A stretch of 64,000 nucleotides of DNA from Loripinus fragilis (Eukaryota > Mollusca > Bivalvia > Lucinida > Lucinidae). The notes beneath the pieces were generated by a model. It saw only the letters and a list, made by a program, of their open reading frames with translations, was not told the origin of the DNA and did no database searches. The DNA lies in the NCBI GenBank assembly GCA_964019695.1, contig OZ026520.1, positions 28,492,120 to 28,556,119 on the forward strand, read 5' to 3'. Position 1 is the first letter of the stretch. Each line of letters begins with the position of its first letter. The position numbers and the translations under genes were made by a program. Shown here piece after piece: positions 43,201 to 58,200 of the stretch.

Positions 43201-46200
43201 GGTGCTCAAAAGAACCGTCTCATTGAGACAGTTCTTTTGAGTACCAACAACATATGTTTTGGCTGAGAAATAAGAAAATAATTTTTTGAACCCACTCTTA
43301 ACTAAAGTCCTGCCTTTTATATTCCGATGGATTATCCCATACATATTGGTACAATAAGTATCGAATTGTCCATTTTGTATTTAAGGGTTGTCAGTCAAAA
43401 TTCTATTAAATGATGTATTTATGTCCATGAAGATTGTTTATAACCAAGAAAACAGTGCAGACCCTGATAAAATGCTGCAGTTCATTCTTGCATGGGAATT
43501 CATTACGCGAAGCTGTTTGAAGCCGCAAAATCCATGTTCAAATAAAGAGTATCACGTGCTGTTTGAACATGACTTTTACTTGAATAAGCCTAAACTGGGC
43601 TCTGATTTGCATGCATGACGTTACACTGGAATGCCTTGCGGCCATGACTGATCATTTCGCCGATGCTTTCGTTCGCAAAAACGTTGACCACATATATATG
43701 ACGTGGCGACGTAATTACGTTCGAAAGTTGAATGCTGACACCATTTTGTTTTGAGAAATCAAGTGTAAGAAAAGGGATATTTAATGTTTGAGCGATTTTT
43801 TCAGCACGGTTTTTGCTGAAATCAGGTAAAATATGCAAGAATAACGATCACACATGTTTGCTTCATTGCATTAACACTTGCGGGGTCCCTCGGAACGATG
43901 TTTGTACACTCGGCCTAAAGGCCTCGTGTTCAAACACCTTCCTCGGGACCCGGCAAATGCTAATGCATGAAAAACCATGTTTGATCCCTATATTCAAAGG
44001 AGATAATTCAAACGGAAGTAATAGAGAAAAATTTTGTTTCTCATGATACACAGCATTGCCCTGATATACAACTATACCAAATATTATTTTGAAATATCTC
44101 AAGTATGGAAGATGTGGATTGCACAGGGTTTCCCATGTAAAACTAGTTAAAGGGAGATACATGGAACTAAAAAAGAGGAATGGGAGAGAAATCATCATTG
44201 CATGTTACACACAATCTTGACATGATATATAACCGTGCCAAACACCATCAAAATATCCCAAAGGGTATGAAAATCATTGAGGGCATAAGCTTTTGTCTAC
44301 AGATGGATGCCAAGCTAATTGTTATAGCTCCCAAATCTTGGTGAACTGGAGATAAAACCAATCACTGAAATATGGTCAAGAAATAACCACACTCACAGAC
44401 AACAGACCAACCCTTGGAGACTGACCAAATGTGTAATAATCAAACTCTAACCCTTTACTATATAGGCTATTTTTAGATCATGACATCACTTTCTATTTTT
44501 AGACAACATTGAAATAAATCAAGAAAAATTTAAGCAAATGTTTGGAATACTTTTGGAAATATTATTGAAAATGGCGCATTTGCTCCAAATGAGCAAATGC
44601 TCCATTTTCTATATTTTTTTCAAATACATGACATTTCAAAGGCATCAAAAGGCATCATTATGGAGTAAAGGGTTAATGGATTGCTCTTTCTTTTCATAGT
44701 ATACGGTTTGAACAGGATGTGTACCTACACTGGTCATATATATGTAGCTGTGGGTAACCTTGCTAATTTTGCTTACATGGGTGAAAGTTCAAAATTTCCA
44801 AAATCCTGAACTTTTGAAATTAAAATTTTAAAACTTGCAGGATGCCTACAAAAATGAATAATTTCAAGTTGAAATGTTAAATTGAGTTAAGATAATCTCA
44901 AAACTAATCATAGAAGCTATTGTAATCTCCCTAATTCAGCATTTTGAGGCTGACTTTCTATGGAAAGTCAGCCTCAAAATCCTGAATTCAGGATTAATCC
45001 TGAAAACTTTCACCCATGTGCTTACCTTATCGTTATTTTCTGCAAGTTTCCAACATGAAGAAAACCCAGCTTGGTCTTGTCAAGAATAAATCCTTCACCA
45101 ATTACTGTGTGTGCCACTAACTCATGCTTAAGATATGTTTCTGGGCTTGGCTGGAGTGCAACGTGTGCTCCATTTTTCAGGTAAAGTGCATTGATGCTCA
45201 TTGATGATTGACCTGGTGGAAACGTTATCCAAGTCCTACTATAGTCATAGGCTCTTATTCCATTGGTATCAAACTGCTGGATAGTTCTCTGAAATGATGT
45301 GTTAATAATATGAGTGCTTTGGGCCAGTCCATGAGTTAATGTTACTTATTGTGTACGAGTAGAGTCATTATTTAAACTCTTTAAACATACATAAGCAGAT
45401 ATGCAGTTGGACTGAATGTCTAATGTTTAGTCAGAGTTTTCATCCACAAGCATATTTGAGCCACAACATGTGATTTCCAACAATGTGGTATGTGCGACCA
45501 GCAAAGGCTCAGACCAGCCTGTCTATGCATACGCCCAGTCTGATCAGAGCCTTTGCTAGTCGCTTGAATATTCTTTGAGGTCTGTGTGACCAGCAAAGGC
45601 TCAGACCAGTCTGCGCATACACGCAGACTGATCAGAGCGTTTGCTAGTCGCTCAAATATTCTGTCAGTGTTAAGCTACTGACCGAACATCATTTAGAGTT
45701 TCTAAGCTTAATAGGAGGCTGCACAAGCTCCTCTGAGTCTATTCATGTCTAAATGCCACATTGTTGTTAATTACATATCATGGCTCATTTATGGCTCACC
45801 TGTGGGATAAGTCCAAAATTTGCATGTGGCAAATCATGGTGAACACTGCTAGTGCCATATGCAAAATGACAATAGCAAATACCTCTCATTATCCAATTTA
45901 TTCAAAAAAATTAACAAGTTCATTTGACTACATGAGCCTTGACATGTGATTTCCAACAATGTGATATTTTGACATGTGTAGACTCAGATGAGCCTGTGCA
46001 ACCCCTTTTAAGCTAAGAAACTCCAAATGATGTTCAGTCAGTAGCTTAACACTGATAGAATATTTAAGCGACCAGCAAAGGCACTGATCAGTCTGCGCAT
46101 ATGCGCAGACTGGTCTGAGCCCTTGCTGGTCGCACATACTACATTGTTGGAAATCTCATCTCACGGCTCACATGATAATGTATCTAAAATGTGGTGACAG

Positions 46201-49200
46201 ACTGACAAACAAACCCAGAACAGACCACATCTTCAGTTACAGGCTTTTCTTGATTTGAGATGTTTGGCATTACCCTTATTGGTCCAGATATATTAGGGTA
46301 AATTAATATACAGTTATTTCATGCCTGTTTTATAGTATAGTCAAAACTATTACCCCGAGATGCCGTGGACGAACTGACGCACTATTGCACAGGGCCGAAG
46401 GCCGAGTGCAATAGTGCATCAGGTCTTCCACGGTACCGAGGTGTAATAGTTTGACTATATTACAAACAGGCATGAAATAACTGCTTTACTACCCAACCCA
46501 TTTGATGAAATATAGTGTTTCATGAATGGAGTTGTAGACGATGCGGTTTTGTTGCAAAAGAGAAAATTTCACCAAATCTGCTCAATTTTGGTCTCAAAAT
46601 GTTCCGCTCGTTCTAACTAAAAAAACGTGTACCCACACTTTATGTTTCTGACCATAAACAATGATGTTATTGGGATTTAAAGTTGCAAAACCATGCCTCA
46701 CTTTCACCATGGTTGAATAACGTCTCCTTTCATAAACAAATTGTACGCACATCGTCGTCGCGCATGTTGATAAGCGCCTGGGTGTTTTTAACAGCAAAGT
46801 GGGAAACTAGGCCAGGGCATCATGCCAGTCAATATCAAAAACTATTGCCTGAGCAATAGTTCAGTGACTCATGAAATAGCAAAAAATAGACAATTACTCC
46901 GTATATAGACGGTTGGGTATACTGTATATGCAAAAGTTTATAAAAGTAATCAGGACTTCCTTAGTTAAGACAACTTGGTTGCAAAAAATAGTATGCATAC
47001 CTTTACAGTATATGGCTGTCCATTGTCAACAAAAATAGTCTTTGTAACATTCTTTTCTATCGTGTAGATAGTTCCTGCTCCACCATAACTATACTGGGAT
47101 GACCCACCATAAGCCAAATACTTGCCAGTGAATTCTGATTCATCAAAGGAAACTAATATTCTACCTCCAGCTCCACCGCCTGTCTTAGTAATGCCTACAA
47201 AAGTACTTAGAGATTAATACATGGCCACTGCCTTGTAACCAGGCATAGCCGCCCAGTTTATCCGCATTTGCCTGAGGGCCTTTAGGCCTGAGGGCAAATA
47301 CGGAGTTCTGGGCCAATATGCCTGGTAACAGGGCAGCCATGTTTTAAACTTTTTATTACATGTTTACGCGCGGGTCTTCACGTCACGGCAACATGAATGA
47401 TGTCATTTATGACGCTGAGGGACACGCAAGGGCCAATATGGGTGCACACCAGGGCTGATATGGGTTCACATGGGGGTCAATAAGGGTTCACATGAGGGGG
47501 CCATTATGGGTTTGGAATCACGAGCAGTATCAGCCCAGGTAACTCAGCATTTTGTTACTATTTATAGAAAAACATGCAATAAAACAAAATAATATAACTG
47601 GCATCTCAGTTTTAGTCATTTATTAAAAAAACAATTAAGTGAGTAAGACCAAGATCTGTCAATATCACAGCTCAACCAATGGCACCACAAGATAGAGACA
47701 CGAACACAGTCACATGATAGTACTGTAATAACACAATTAAATCAAAGAAATCAGGCCCGAGGTTATAAAACTTTTTTCATGCTCACCAGAGCTGAGCAGG
47801 AAATTTAAACTGCTCGTAAAAACTAAAATACCGACAAGTGAAGATTCTTGCTTTAAGTCTCTCAGATGTTGTATTTATCCTGCTAATAAATGTTAAAATG
47901 GCGCCAAATGTTTATAAGGTTTAAAATCAAATTCCTACCTTTTCCTCCATTGCTCTCAATAGTTCCTTTACCGCCAAGATTTAATGTTGTCAACTTTATG
48001 CTGCCACCACTCGCACCACCAACATTTGAGAAACCATCCTGTCCATTACAAGTAATTGAACCTGGATGGAATTATAAGCATACCATAACTTTATTAAGCA
48101 TTAAATGAGCCGTGACATGTGATTTCCAACAATGTGGTATTTTGACAAGTGTAGACTCATACCAGCCTGTGCAGCTTCCTTTTAAGCTCAGAAACTGCAA
48201 ATGTAGTTCAGTCAGTAGCTTAACAGTCATAGAATAGTCAAGCGACTAGCAAAGGCTCTGATCAGACTGCGCATATGCGCAGGCTGGTCTGAGCCTTTGC
48301 TGGTCGCACATACCACATTGTTGGAAATCTCATGCCGCGGTTCAAATATACAATGTATAAGTATAGCTTGCATTCAATTTAACACATAAAACATGAAAAC
48401 TTTTCATATTTTACTTTATAAAATTCATGGGCATGTATTATAAGGCTATTGGGTCAATGCAAAAGGCGACACCTCATGAATGCATAATTAGGACTAGTCT
48501 ATACAGTAACCTTAAACATAGGTAAAAGCTGAAAATGAGGCATGATTTTTTCGAATGTACCTGTATCATCTAGTGCAGTAACACCTCAGTAAAGACAGTA
48601 AAGACACAAAACATGATTTAACCCTTAAAACATCAGCAAAATAAATACATCCAAAAAAGTCTGTTTATTGGATAACATATGTATAGAGGCAAACAGTGTG
48701 GACCAGGAGCAGTCTGATCTGGGTCCACACTGTTTGCCAAAGAGGCTTCAAATATTTCAGCAGATGACAAAAGCATATGACTTTTTGTGATATGCGCCTT
48801 AAGGGTTCATAAATGTGAGTTCAGTGTATATACAATCAGGATTTTCATGCAATGCATGCACGTTTGCACGCCTCAAACAACTTATTAAGACTCTTTACCA
48901 ATTATAAATAAAGCCTGATATCCCCTATTGAGCAGATGAAATAGCCCAACCACGTGAAGTTGCTGCCTTTACAGTGACCTAAAAAGCTTTATAATACTAT
49001 TAGTCATACCTATCTCTCTGTTGACTTGCAAATAGTTTGCAATATTAACAGCCAACAACACTATTATATAGTTTGGTCTAGTATATGAGCATTACCATCA
49101 ATTGTAGTTGTTCCAGATACTTCAAAATCCAATATTCCACCACCAATGGTTTCTCCACCAGATGCTTTACCATTACTTCCTGGTTCTGTAGGATCTGTCA

Positions 49201-52200
49201 CAAGATTATAGAACATACCACCGCTATTCGAACTTTGTCCTCTACCACCCATACCACCATGTCCTGCACCTGCGCCATTCATACCAACTCCACTACCGCC
49301 GTTAATATGAACTGCCTGTAAGTTTAGCATTGCATGCAATTTTTACTTTTAAAGCTACACAAATAAACACCATTTTTTACTCTTTCATCACTAGGGTAAA
49401 GTCAGGTGACTTTGGACATCAGGTAAATTCGAACATACATTTGCAAACAGTGGAAATCCAGATGAGACGGCTCCTTATGAGCCGTCTCATCAGGATTTTC
49501 ACTGTTTGCTTAGTTAATTTATCTTTATTCCAATAAGTAAAATATGAAACAAACAAGGTCGCTGTCCGAATTTACCTGATGTCCGAAATTACCTGACTTT
49601 ACCCTATAGTTTAAAAAGTCTCCTGAGTTATAGGTGAAGGTTCTAAAGATTATAATTATTTAATTCAGATGTTATAAAATTATAGCAAATAATATATTTA
49701 AATACACATGCATATACAATTTCTGGATAGAATGGCTTTAAGCCCTTTGGGAATCTATTCTGAAATGAATTACAAGATTTAACTTTTTACAAGATAAAAC
49801 ACATTTTATGTAAATCCGCATATAAGCTAGTTTTTCATATGGATTTCGAATATAAATGTAAGATTTTATCGTACACAGTTGAAAAGTAAGTCAGGCAACA
49901 TCTAGTACTCATAAAAACAAAAATGCTGGACAGCTTGAAAGCAAGAAAAGTCTGTACTTCTCAGCATTCTTTTTATGCTCAGCATGAAAAAAAGTTTTAT
50001 AACCGCGGGGTCAGATCTTGATTCAATCTGTTTGACAATTTGCTTGTATCCCTGAAAGATTTGCTTTAAAAAGTAAATTTTTGGGAAAAGGCCAGCCGAA
50101 GACAGACAAATATATGCAAAACTACACAGCATACAAAGGATAGGAAGGAATATAACCTACAACTCAGCTGTAATCATCCTACTAGCCTTAATTGAGTTCG
50201 TTCTCGGCCCGGTCCCATGCTTTCATGAAGATTGATCAAGAAATAATATCTACAGTCATGCGCATCCCTTCCGTTGATGCAAGAAGGGTTGTTGTCAGTT
50301 ACAAGCGAAATTATGCGAATGAAGTACTGGTTAACTGCTTAGTCAAGCTTGCCCAGGTAAAAAGTGTACTTAGGTGAACTGACCATCCCGGCATGTCCAT
50401 AGCTGTTGACTGGGACGTAAAGAATCAAACCAAACCAAAAATAAATTAAAAAAAACTTCACCTTTGCATTTGCTGAAATAATTGCAGAATCCTCTATGGT
50501 CAGCGTATGAGCAACTACTTTGAGTTTATCCACATCAATCAGACCACCACTTTCAACCACAAATGTCTCGCCCTCTAGAACAGTTCCCATTCCCTGAGTC
50601 TCTATCTTGAATATTCCTCCACCCTGTACGGTCACTTTTCTAAATACCGTTTTCTCTGATACAATATGTGGTCTGAAAGAACAAAAATATGTGAAAGCTC
50701 GTGATGGTACTGATAACATACACATGAGGTCATTATTTGAGCCACGACATGAGATTTCCAACAATGTGGTATGTGCGACCAGCAAAGCCTCAGATCAGCC
50801 TGCGCATACGGGCAGTCTGATCAGAGCCTTTGCAAGTCGCATAAATACTATATGACTGTTAAGCTACTGACTGAACAGCATTTGGAGTTTCTTAGCTTTT
50901 AAGGTGGCTGCACAGGCTCGTCTGAGTCTACACTTGTCAAAATGCCACATTGTTGGAAATCACATGCCACGGCTCAACTCTGTGCAAGATCATGAGATGA
51001 TGGTACTAATAACATACACCATAGGTTTAGATAAACATTATTTTTGAGTGTAAAAGTGTAAATATTTTCCTATCCATCAGTTTTAGCATATGTTTTGAAT
51101 GCTCAAGAGAACTGTCTCATTGAGACAGTTCTTTTGAGTACCCACAACATATGTTTTGGTTGAGAAATAAGAATATTATCTTTTGGTATGCACTCTTAAC
51201 TGAAGGCGAGATACACATAAAATCATTCTTGACCCCTTTTCATTCTGATTGATTATCCCATACATAATTACATATTTGTACTACAAAACATGGGATTGTC
51301 CATTTTGTATCTTAAGGGGTTGCTGGTCAAAATTTCTATAAAGTGATGTATTTCTGTCCCTGAAGATTGTTTATATCTTATAAAACAGTGCAGACCCTGA
51401 TGAAATGCCACTTTATGTGGCATTTCATCAGGGTCTTTGTTGTTTGCCAAAGTACCTGTTTATTGGTATCCAGAACATATTTGTTCAGCTATCTAGTAAA
51501 GCAGAAGACCTTAATTTTAGCTGGAATCCTCATTGATGACCATACCTTATGTGTACAAGCAGTGAAGGCTCTTGTGTGACAGGGTGAGTGAGCAAGCTCA
51601 TCTGAGTCTGCACAGCTTGCAAATGCAATTAGTACTACTAAGTTCTCATCAGCTGATTAATACAGGTCAATTTGCTATGTCAAACTTGCTTATCTCAAAT
51701 ACACGGCATATGTCGAAGTGATCATCCATTCCCGAGCATTTCCCCTATATTGCTTTGTATTTCAAACCTGTTTATGTCAAATTTGGTCATCACAAAATCT
51801 AGGCTATATCAAAGTGTTTTTTCATCCCCGAAAATTAGTTTTCCACTTCTTTACCACTGCTTGTGTCGAAGTAAATTTTGCGTTGGTCAAAATTTTAAAC
51901 AATATGAATGTCAAACAAAGTAATTAACCTTCAGACATTGAACAATAGCCTTTAATTCAGTCCAGTATAATCCATTGTTGTGGGTAATCGCCAATTAGTT
52001 ATAGTGTGGAAGCGGCCATTGTTCATTAATCAGCTGTTTGTGTATAAATAATTGCATCGATTGACCTTGACTATGCATAACAACCCAGGTGTGCTTGATT
52101 TGAACATCAGAAAATTAGAGGTGCCATTCAAATCTTAATGTTGTTTATTGGTGTCCTTTGATGAGATATTTTACACAGTTTTTACTTAAACAACTTGGTT

Positions 52201-55200
52201 TGGTTTTTATGTTTGTTTATTTTCTTGAAAAAAAATCGGAAATTTCAATAACTAAAGCCTATTTTCACCATATCCCTAATCATTACCAGTAATTTAAAAA
52301 ATCACCGTCCGCAATATTGTTTATCCCTTGCTAAGGCTGTGACGTTATGGTGGTCTACAACATAATTAAAGTGGAAATAAAACAAACTAAAATGAATTTC
52401 TTTTGTCTTCATTTCTATCCCGTTTTCAGTAGGAACAGTTTGACTACACATGTACTGCAAAAGTATGTCTTGGAGAAATTGAACATGTACATCATATTGA
52501 GGTGACGTCACATTTTGCTTATGACGAACTTCGGATAACTCTAAGTATTTTCGCCATACCCTTGAACTTTGAGATAGCGAGGTTGTCCTGTATGGTCATT
52601 AGATATAAATTTGGAGCACACTGATAATAATACCTTTTATTTCTAAGGATGTAATTGATGTGTTAAACTCTGATGAATATTTCACATATTAATTCACACA
52701 TTAATTTATAAAGTTCACAAAAATATTGTGAATATTGTAAGGAATTCCAACAACAATGGCCTATATGGCCAATGGTTAAATTCAGTAATCTATTGGTTGA
52801 CAAATCACTGCATGGACTAGCAGGATGTCATTTGGTCACAAATTTGATTTTTTTATGACGTCATCTATAATGTACACCCTCGAAAAAAAGATATTAGGCC
52901 ACGTACAACAAATGGGAATTCAATACGTACATAAAAATACATGTTTCAGTCCAAACTAGAATTATGGCAATTTCTGATGCTCTGATCAAGATAGAATCTG
53001 AAGGAATTGTTCCTATCTTCAATCTTTTTTCAGCTAAATCAGAATAGATTCGTGCTGGCAGTGATTTGTTGCTTAATGTATCACTGGCTATCGGTCAGTT
53101 TTAAAGAGATAAACCGCTTAAATGACTGACCTCCAGCCAGTTATATATTAAGCAACAAATCATGAGCGTGTATCTATTTCCTTAAAATTAAAAACATAAC
53201 AATACTCAAAAGAACTGTCTCATATGTTAGAACTGAGGGATAAATAAATAATTACAATTTTATTCTAAAAAGAATTTGCTTATCTAGACCTATGATAAGA
53301 ATACTAAAGAAATATACTTATAAATTACCTGAGAATAACTTTGCCATTTGGCCCAATTGTCAGTTCTTCAATGTCATCCAGTCGTCCCTCCAATTCTATC
53401 TTAATATCATTGACAGTCAAAGCACCTTCAGCCCTCAGTATCCCACCATTATAAATGTAGGCTCCGAATAGCATCAATGGATTCTCTGGTTTGAAGTCGA
53501 CAAATAAAGTTTGGAGCGGTCCAACATGGAACAGTACGCTCTTATCACCAAGTGACTTTCTCACTTCTACAGCTTGTTCAAATGTATCCATACTATTTCT
53601 ATGAAGAGCTAACTGAGCCTTGCCACTGAGAGTCATTTCCTGTAAAGTAAATAACCCAGGCCCCAAGGTTACTGTAAATTCCAAAATTTTTTTTTAATTT
53701 TATTTTCGCGAAATGCTTTAAAAGACCTATTTGCCATGTTAAAAATTTGTGACTAGGGCATGATTTAGCAGTATCAACAAACGACAGAGTGATCTTGTCA
53801 TTTCGCGACGAATTTATTTCGCGAAAATAAAACCCTTGGGAAAATTTTCAAATTTACAGTAAAAAACTTTTTACATGCTCAACTCAGCTGAACATAAAAT
53901 TTCAATTGCTCATAAAAACTAAAATGCTGAAAATAAACACTTTTCTTCATTCGAAACTTTCAGATATTGTATTTATCATGCTAATAAATGTTAAAATGAC
54001 AACAATAGATAGGGAAAGTGACTGAGGTTTGCTGTTGTCTTATCCAAAAGCCACACTTTGGCGGCTCCTGGAGCCGCTCCTGGGAGCCAGCTCACACACT
54101 TCCTAACACAGGGAACCACCCTGCATGCCACAAAACCGCGAGGCGGCTCGAGAGCCACCTTTTGGCGCCGGGAGTCGCTTTTTGGGAGCCACTTTTAGGA
54201 GCCGCCGCCTGGAGCCCCCACAATGTGGAGGCTCCAGGAGCCGCTCCCAGGGAGCCTGGAGCTGTTTTTTGAGCCGTTTTTCATGACTATATAAAGCGCA
54301 TTTGAATGTTTTTCAAACATTCACGGATTCGAAGCCAAAGAATCCAGTTCAACACAGGAACCCCTGAAGAGTCTTACCATAGACGAAACCTAGGTTGGGT
54401 TAGCGCATCATCATGGACTAGACCACGGAGCAGCAAGAGGACGGCCACCCCTCCCAGACTTCACAGTCACTTTCCTCTCTAAAATGCCAACAATAGTTGG
54501 CATTTTAACATTTATGAGCATGAACAATTTCCGGCCGGCAACTAAAGCACAGATGCATCTCTGCACATTGTTGCCAGAGCCTCACCTGCTCGCATTTATA
54601 AAGTAAGGAAGAAGATAAATGCTCAGACCTAATATTAGACATCTATTCTCACTAGATTGCTGTGTATGCACGCTGAAAGATGGACTTTAAGCATGTGGGA
54701 TAAGTACAGAATTCTCATGTACTGACATAAATATATTTTAGCTTCAAAACTACCTGTTGGTTTCCATATCAAAGATATTTGAAAAAGTAAGTAGGTATGA
54801 TCAGGAAATACCACAATCACACATTGCAGACCTATAGAAAAGTTAATGCAATATATGATTGTCAAATGCAAATCCTGACTATATAGTTATAATAATGACA
54901 TTATATGCGAGCACGGGGAAACATTTTATGGTAACCAAACAACACAAACACAAGAGTCATGACATCAAATAGTAAGTGAGTATGATCAGGAAATACCACA
55001 ATCACACATTGCAGACCTATAGGAAAGTTAATGCAATGAATAATTTTCAAATGCAAATCCTGACTATAGTTATAATAACAACATTAATTGCGAGTATTGG
55101 GAAACATTTTATGGTAACCGCACAGCACAAACACAAGAGTCATGTCATCAAAAAGTAAATGAGTATGATCAGGAAATACCACAATCACACACTGCAGGCC

Positions 55201-58200
55201 TATAGGAAAATAGATACAATATATGATTGTCAAATGCAAATCCTGACTATATAGTTATAATAATGACATTATATGCGAGCACGGGGAAACATTTTATGGT
55301 AACCACAGAGCACAAACACAATAGTCCTGACATCAAAAGTAAGTGAGTATGATCAGGAAGTACCACAATCACACACTGCAGACCTATAGGAAAATAGATG
55401 CAATATATGATTGTCAAATGCAAATCCTGAAAATAAAAATTCTCAGCTCTAAAATTTGCATTGTGTTACATAATCATTTCTTCAGAATAATTCCAGTAAT
55501 AGAATGTATTCATGCTCTTGCAATGTATTTACTCTAGAAAGAAACACTAAAATACACTCATCCAAATGTATCTCATGTGTGAATTTTCCTGACTAAATTG
55601 ATCTCAGGCCTCAAGATAAGAGTGCCTTATTAAAATGATTTTTCTTATTTCTCAACCAAAACATATGTTGTGGGTGCTCAAAAGAACCGTCTCAGTGAGA
55701 CGGTTCTTTTGAGCACCCAAAACACATGTTTCAGTTAATAGGTAAGAAAATAAATACAATTTTATGCTAAAAAATATACTTAACTGGACCCATGTGATTT
55801 AGAATGTACCATATGAGATAACAATAAACACACTACACAGTAATACAAGAAAAAAAAAAAAAATAATAAATAAAAATAGGGAGCGCAGAGGCTCAGTGGT
55901 AGAGTGCTTGGCTCAAGACCGAGGGGCCGCGGGTTCCAGCCTCACCGGCGTCACTGTGTTGAGTCCTTGAGCAAGACACATTAATCCTAGCTTAGTACTG
56001 GTTCAACCCAGGAAGACCCGTCCCTTTATAAATGAAAGATTGTTGATGGGACATAAAGAATATCAAATAAAACAAAAAACACAAACAAGAAAAAAATGCA
56101 CACTGTTAAATTGCTACTGCAAATAAGAAATTACTTGCCTCAAATATATGGGTATGGTTAGTAGTGTCACGATCATACAACCAAGTCCTGGCGGTGTTCT
56201 TTCCACGATTATTATCATTTAGTGACTCCCATTCTACTCGTGATGCCAATGGGTCACACCTATTCTTGTTATCCACAATCAGTTTTACTTTATCTGTAAG
56301 AGTGTCTCTTCGCAGAATAGTTCCTGCGGCTCCACATTCATAGCCACTGCCTCCGTGTGATAAAATAGTTCCGGTAAAATGATCCTGCCTGTAGTCAACA
56401 GCAACCCGTCCACCGGCCCCACCACCTCCTTGACAAACTGAAGTAAAGTATTTATAACATTGGCCTTTATAAGCTCACCGAGGCTTGTCATCCCATTAAG
56501 CATAGATTAGTATGGGCCTCATCACGAGAAAACCTGTCTTTGGTGTTTCCGACAAAGCGACATTCAAACCAGAAATTTTGCTTGTAGCAAGTCTAGATAT
56601 GATACTTTCCAATAAGGGAATAACACAGGTGCTGATCAGACTGCACATATGCACAGGCTGGTCTACGCCTTTGTTGTTAGCAGCCCCTGAAGACAGGTTT
56701 TCCCGCGTAAAGGCCCAGTATAGACAATGTCCTCATCAAAAGACTTCTCCTCTTTTACATTTAGTTTTGACTCTCCTAGGTTCAAAATGTTCGACTATGA
56801 AATTATTAATGTTAATATTTGTCAAGAGGGCCCTTAATTACTCATCTGAGAATGGCTGTTTATAGGCCCAACACCCAGCTATGAATCCTTGATGGATTAT
56901 CAGTTTCCATAAGACTTTACATGAAAAAAAAGTAATGTTGAGGAAAATAAAAGGATGTAGAACCTCAATAATTCTAAGATCCCAATAAAAAAGCAAACCT
57001 TCAAAACAGCTTGTTTGAAAATATTCTTATTGCATATGGATGTACAGTAAAACCTGTGTAAAACTGCCACTCTCAAAAAGACGGAAAATTGGTTTTCAAG
57101 ACCAATTATCGCTTAATGCAGGTTAAAAGTATTGCAGAATGCTTCCAGGGGATCATTCTGCAATACTTTTGACCTTCATTAAGCTACCGATTGTTACTTA
57201 GATCTTTGTTTTGTCTATTTTTGAGTGGCGGTTTTACAGGTTTTACTGTACGTTATAATATTCTTAAACATAAATGAGTAAACATTTATTGATGCTATAA
57301 ATCTAGCTTTGGCCAGAGCTTTGTGCTCTTCTATGCTTAGTTAGTGCTAGTAGCAAAGGGTCAGACTGTCGTGGGAAGGCCTGATCTTGTCTTAGCAATC
57401 TCAAGCCACCTATGGTATAATTATCAATATTTCAAAAGCTGCCTCGATTTCCTAAAGGACATTATTATAAAATTGCTGATGATTTCATAACTATTTGCCT
57501 ACAAGTATCATCTGCAAATAATTCGGACCCAGATCAGGCCCCCAAAAAAACATTGGGACCAATCTGAATCAATTTCGAAAAAGTTGATTTTGAAAAAAAG
57601 AATCAGCAGACCACAAAATACCTGAAAAATTACCCAGTAATTGGCTGCATGTCTATCCGTGACCTTATTGTAATGTTAAAATTACGTCACCATGTTGCAT
57701 CTCAGCCTATTCAAGATTTTCTGGACGTCTTTTTCATGTTTTTCCAATATAAAATGCGGAATTTAATGGTGAGTAAGAAAAAGAATCAATTATTCCTGTA
57801 AGGGTGGGATATAAAAATCCCTCATGATGCCAAACGGTGATCCTTAACAGATTTTTCTATCCCACCCTCACACTCATTATGGATTCTTATAATCTCATAC
57901 TGACCTGCTGTGCCACCGTTTGACCCTCCTTTAACATCAATAGTTCCAGCACCAAAGAAGTCCCCGGTCTGTATCCATATACTCCCTCCAGCACCGCCAC
58001 CACCATAAGAACCATAGCCATTCTTACCAGCAGCTAGCAAGCTACCATCTATTGTTGTATTCTTGTCTGCTTTCAACTGTATTACCCCACCTATGTTTTG
58101 TTTTAAAAAATAGCAAACATTGTCAAATACACTGTTTTTTGGCACAAATGGCAAAAAATAACTAACATCATCAAATGCACTGTTTCTGGGCACCTTAGAT

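Larger units (their letters stand above)
53872..54530. mobile_element. Palindromic MITE (family ending GGTTATAAAACTTTTT) split by the hammerhead insertion
   Basis: The left arm matches the family copies at 36937-37160 and 58353-58580 up to the central AAAATGcCAACAATTGTTGGCATTTT. The right arm resumes after 54480 and then breaks off. Confidence 0.7.

Noticed and set aside
54018..54272. 84-residue open frame in the GC-rich insertion
   Set aside because: Composition-driven (GGAGCC inversions); no recognisable protein pattern.
56127..56140. A perfect-looking GC donor (GAG followed by GCAAGT) for exon 4
   Set aside because: It would leave exon 4 at phase 0, while exon 5 needs one preceding base. 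The GTAATT site four bases on fits the frame.
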